Below are positions 59,921 through 64,000 of a stretch of DNA of 64,000 nt, piece after piece. The DNA lies in assembly GCA_037447655.1 (NCBI GenBank), contig JBBHKE010002523.1:1-64000 (forward strand), in the 5' to 3' direction. The stretch is from Zygnema cylindricum (lineage: Eukaryota > Streptophyta > Zygnematophyceae > Zygnematales > Zygnemataceae). The notes under the pieces were generated by a model, which did no database searches, was not told the origin of the DNA, and was given only the letters and a program-made list of their open reading frames with translations. How positions within the stretch are numbered: the first letter of the stretch is position 1; every line of letters starts with the position of its first letter. The translations under genes were made by a program, and so were the position numbers.

Positions 59921-62001
59921 TGAAGTTGTCAGGGAATAGTTGCAAGTAGCTTAGATATTCAATTTTATTTTGTCAGGTATTGATTAGGAGATATGCGGCC
60001 CCTTATAAGCCATGTTTTCAAATTGCTGAATTGATGGTGGTATCCTTTTTTTTTTGTTCAGCACTCTTTGCATAAAGCTTATGATGGCCAATATCTTCTA
60101 ATTGTTGTTTGAGGAAATGGTATGTACAATTTCTGCATTGGGAAGCATATATGTTGTGATGCTGCAAGTAACTTGAAGGCAAAGGTTGTTCAAGGAATGG
60201 ACAGCCTCCATGAGGTGAGATAAGTGTGTGTGGATTGTTATTATAACGCCATCTCGTTGGCTGTTTTTTTCAACCTCTGACCACAAAATAGCGTTCATAA
60301 TGCTAAATGTTATTATCTTAATGTCAATCCTCTAAGTGGTCCAAAAACTGCCACGTCATTAGTCATTGAACTAGATTAACTACAACAGTATAAACCCCAG
60401 GCTAATACACTCTTTACTCTATCAGCGATTCCCGACGAGCCGTCCAATATTTACATTTGCAAGACTATGATGACAAAGCATTAATGATATCAACTGACAG
60501 TGTTGAGCTGTTTGTGCACTCTAGATTGAACATTTGTGCTACTGGACCTATCCCATGCTTGGGACTTAGGCGAGGTTATATTAACAGGAGCACAAGGATG
60601 TAAATATCACTGTCAGCGACCGTCAAGGTAATCTAGTTTCCTACTGCATTGGTGAATTAAGTGGCAAATTGCTTCTGAAGACCTTGAAAAATATTGAGCC
60701 AATAGCTTGCACCACCACTTTGCACCACCAAAAAGATTAACCGAGGAGGAGAAAATGGTCACTAGGAAACACTAACATCAAACAGAGTCCACATTTCAAC
60801 AGTTTCCATTGCTTGAAAAAATAGCAGTAATCACAGCGGATTGACTGCTCAACAGTTTCCATGTGCTTATAAAAGGTTAACCAGCTCAATGAAATGGTGT
60901 CAATGTTTTCGGTTTGCTTCAAAAAACTGTTGATTATCTAACAGAGCTTCCTATTCCAAAGTATTGACTCATCAAGGGTGAGATTGAACGTACCAATATC
61001 CATGTCAAGCTGTAAGCATTCGAGGGTGGATTCTTTGACAAAATAATATGAAAGAGTATTCTTGACTACTCACCGGAATTGCGTGGACATGTCAAATCTA
61101 TCGTGTCTACAATCTCTACCTCCTGCGTCTTTTCATGATGTGAAGAAAGCCAAATCAGGAACAATTGTTTATTCGTTGCGCCCACAGGATCCACATCCTT
61201 CTCACTTGAGAATATTTCCTCATCGCCTTCATCTGACTGTAGTTAACTTCTATAGTTTCTGTTCTACAATATGTCAGAGTCTCTGGTCGATCATGAGGAT
61301 AATACCTTGAAAAGAACGAATTCTTATCGTACCATGAAATCATATATGCCAAAAACTCTGGCTGAGCAAAAGGGAGAAGGAAAGAGAAAGATAACGCCAG
61401 AAATAAAGTGGATTAACTCCAAAAAAAGAGACAGGATCACATTCACACGTGGGGCCGTCGGTCGGAAAAAACATGCAGCCGTTCTACGTTATGGACCGTA
61501 CAGTATCGTACGGTCGGTAGTTCCAGCAATGTTGGAAAAGAAGCTTCTTCATTACGTACCGGCCGCCATCAGCGTTGGAAACACTATTTGGAGTGGGAGC
61601 CGTCACTTGAAAGGCTGAAAGCTAAAAATTGAAACAGGGCTGTACGTTTAAATATTGACCTGCTTGGTTTCGAATATAGCTTTGTGTGGACAGCTCGTAT
61701 CCACGTAGGCATTTGTTCTTCATGAACTGGAGATAGTGTGCCTCCGACGGCCAATAGTGCGTTGGCTAGCAGTACACATTAATATTTTCATGAAATCTGT
61801 TTCTAGTATTCTCTCCCTCCTCCCCCCCCTCTCTCTCTCTATTCCTCTTTGTCTCTCGTTGTTTCTGCATTTGCCTTCGCTTTGTCTGTCATTGAATAGT
61901 TGGAGTATTTCCTGCCCCTGAATTCTTGCTCCTTGTACTTATTTCCTGTGTAGTTAAGCTGGACATAATCCGGAAATCGCTGTATTTTTGAATGCAAAAA
62001 C
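59921..62001. other. Intergenic region between the chaperone and CcmE genes
   Basis: It holds the chaperone 3' UTR and the CcmE promoter. 60285-60440 is a degenerate relative of the 58466-58680 element (GCCACGTCA block, ATCAGCGATTC end). An inverted repeat with 8-bp arms, GACCGTAC and GTACGGTC around AGTATC, lies at 61494-61515. A CT-rich tract is at 61813-61860. Confidence 0.5.
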
Positions 62002-64000
62002 ATGCGGGGGATGACTCCCTCTGGTCGCCGGGCAGCGCTCTCTCTATTTTCCTCGCCTAATGTACGTCTTGATTGAACGTATGGTTTATCATTTACTTTT
62101 TCATACAATCGACAAGCTATTTGTTAACACTGGATTGGATTTTTACAACTGATGGTCTTTTTTCATAATTTTTGCGATATATTCATATATGCATTTTAAC
62201 TTTTTGTGTTACGCTGATTTTTCTTTGTTGCTGCAGGCTTGGTTTGGAATAAATAAAGTTTTTGAGAGGCAACTCAATTTTTCTGCTGTTGAAGGTACTT
62301 TACATGTAGCTAGTACTTTCTGTAAAATTTTATTTTTTCTCGATTTAATTCGGTCCTAAAACTTAAAAGGTAGCAATAAATTGCATCCTTTATTTTTCTG
62401 AACAGTTGCACCTCCAACTACCTAATGCAGACCGTTACACAATTCTATTCTTGATTTTAGCAAACTAGTTTGTAAAGACCACACTTGGATTAATAGATTA
62501 GCATCTACATCGATTAGTGTCAATCACCGTTGTTCCTATTCTTGTAATGATGCTGGCAATATCGATAGTTTTAGACGGACATAATATAGGGATACTGAGG
62601 CTTTGGGAAAACAATGATCTTGGAATTCTCTGTCTCTTAGCAAGACAATTCTGGTGATTCGCTTGTCAACATACTTCATGTCTACAAGATTCGTACCTAC
62701 AGGAAGAGATAAGAGATTGAGATTGTTGCCAGTAGAAGAAAGTCCAAACTACTTGTAAATAGAGCTCTTTTTGAAGAAACACGAGTCTTGATTTTGTCTG
62801 ACTTTCAGATTCCAAGCAGGACAGGGCTGGTGCGGTGCAATGGTCTCAATGGAATTCGAAATTTTGGTAACAATTCGACCCAGTTGCCTGCAACTTCATT
62901 TCAACAGCAGGCTCTTCCTTTTAGGTAAGTAGTATTATCCATTAGGATTATTTTACGATCGAGTTTTGAAAGCTTTGTGACACACAGCAAGATGAGAATA
63001 TTTGCTGAAGGACATCGATAAAGTTTGTTTACTCTTTTGGAATGGTCCAGCATGATTGAATTGGAGGGTAACATTGGAAAAGGGGAGCAGATCAGTAGTT
63101 GCCAAAGGGTTTGCAACATGGACAAGTGGCAGTCGACCCGATATTGGTGCACGGGCTCGGGCTCTACAGCAAAAGCGAATGTGGACTATAGCTCTTGGTG
63201 GTGCCACAGTAGCAGGCTTTGTCATCATTGTTCTCAACACGTTTCAAGAGAGCTTGATGTTTTACATCACTCCTACTGAGGTGTGTGAAGACTGCATATG
63301 ATGGTTGGGTTAACTTGAAAAAGTGCGCTATCTGCTCTTTAATTATATATTCCAGTATAGTATTTACTAAAAGTTCTTGGTTTAAATTTTTGCTAATAAT
63401 TGAATGAAGATCAGTAAAATAAAAGTTATCGTTTTTTAATTTACGTATAGGTTAATTATAGGATTTTTGAATTCCGTTTAACCATTTGATAGCTGTGTCC
63501 GTATAGGCTAGTTGTTTTTTGTAATAGTTTTTTGTCCGATTAATATTTTTCTGCCAAAACATTTCAAGATAGCTTGAGGATTTGCATCATTCCTCTGGGA
63601 TGCGTTGAAATTTTTTCATCCAGGAAAGTTCCAGCAGCTCTATTTCAGAGAAGTAGTAACGTGAGGAATAATGCTTGTTTGATGATGGTATGTGCAATTT
63701 ATGAAGGCTCTATAAATGCTGAATGAATGCTTTCTGTGAACATGTTGTGCTTGTCTCAATAGAGTGGCATTTTTGAGCTTCCTGTAGTTTTGCAGGCTTT
63801 GCAGAAGTTCAGTCCGGAAACAGCTAGGAAACGGTTTCGGCTTGGAGGACTGGTGCTTGAAGGAAGGTATGTAGTTTTTTTTTTTTAATACTTTTCCTTA
63901 AACACATTCATCTGTTTGCAGCTATTGCATAGTGAATGCAGAATTTGCATTGCTGGCAAACATTTTTGTTTTTAGCTTGTGTGCATGCAGCATATGCAGC
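62002..64000 (+). CDS. CCME: Mitochondrial cytochrome c maturation protein CcmE (5' part)
   Basis: Exons: 62002-62061, 62809-62924, 63091-63280 and 63796-63866, with later exons beyond the window. Phases match. About 145 residues are visible. CcmE is the heme chaperone of System I. It binds heme covalently through a His in the part not seen here and passes it to apocytochrome c in the intermembrane space. The Arg/Ser-rich start (MRGMTPSGRRAALSLFSSPN) and the next 60 residues look like a mitochondrial transit peptide. One helix follows (MWTIALGGATVAGFVIIVLN), then the diagnostic FYITPTEALQKF and FRLGGLVLEG. The membrane and OB-fold parts closely resemble the land-plant protein. The first exon was chosen by targeting character, phase 0 and a GTACGT donor, and is the least certain piece. 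Confidence 0.88.

Noticed and set aside
61271-61618. 115-residue basic open frame upstream of CcmE
   Set aside because: No recognisable domain, no splice partner, and it overlaps an inverted repeat; insufficient evidence for a gene.
62238-62295. Possible exon (AWFGINKVFERQLNF) after a good acceptor, before the CcmE exons
   Set aside because: Its donor would leave phase 1, and the next exon hits a stop in that phase, so it cannot join CcmE.
1-64000. CRISPR arrays, prokaryotic operons, ribosome binding sites, rRNA or clear tRNA genes
   Set aside because: None seen; the genes are intron-rich and eukaryotic, and the short tandem repeats lack regular repeat-spacer structure.

Overview
The window is nuclear DNA from a streptophyte (green plant lineage), most likely a charophyte-grade alga. 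The evidence is spliceosomal genes with many GT-AG introns, a mitochondrial System I cytochrome c maturation gene (CcmE) whose core reads like the land-plant protein, and an ER GRP170/HSP70-17-type chaperone that ends in HDEL and keeps plant-like blocks throughout. The species cannot be named from sequence alone. For five of the six complete or near-complete genes I derived exon-intron structures by hand. Reading phase matches at every junction used, though transcript data would be needed to confirm them.

Layout. 1-284: C-terminal end of an unrecognised two-helix membrane protein. 2137-11004 (minus): a 13-exon gene for a secreted mosaic protein of about 1027 aa. It has a papain-like domain with Thr at the catalytic Cys position, an F5/8 type C (discoidin-like) domain, a long Ser-Pro-Pro-Pro linker, two EGF-like modules and a C-terminal LysM array. 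About 13.0-16.65 kb (minus): a second secreted gene with a peritrophin-type (CBM14) chitin-binding module and a His-Pro-Pro-Gly-Val-Gly repeat tail. 16.7-36.5 kb: a gene-poor transposon island with PIF/Harbinger-like elements (TTA duplications), a hAT-like element (8-bp duplication), TA-flanked MITEs, tandem repeats and retroelement remnants. 36556-40851 (minus): a Ser/Arg/Pro-rich protein with two DnaJ-type CXXCXGXG zinc motifs. 41874-47242 (plus): a 13-exon nucleoside hydrolase. 51501-59920 (plus): the 14-exon ER chaperone. 62002-end (plus): the 5' part of CcmE.

The two left-hand secreted genes both carry modules of families that bind GlcNAc polymers (LysM, CBM14), joined to hydroxyproline-rich-type repeats. 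They may form a small cell-wall or surface-recognition locus, and this is the most unusual part of the window. The right half is housekeeping: nucleoside salvage, ER folding and mitochondrial cytochrome c assembly.

A second theme is transposon biology. Several MITEs lie end to end sharing a single TA. One MITE has a paralogous empty site beside it that shows the TA duplication directly. The chaperone's ninth intron is almost entirely two MITEs.
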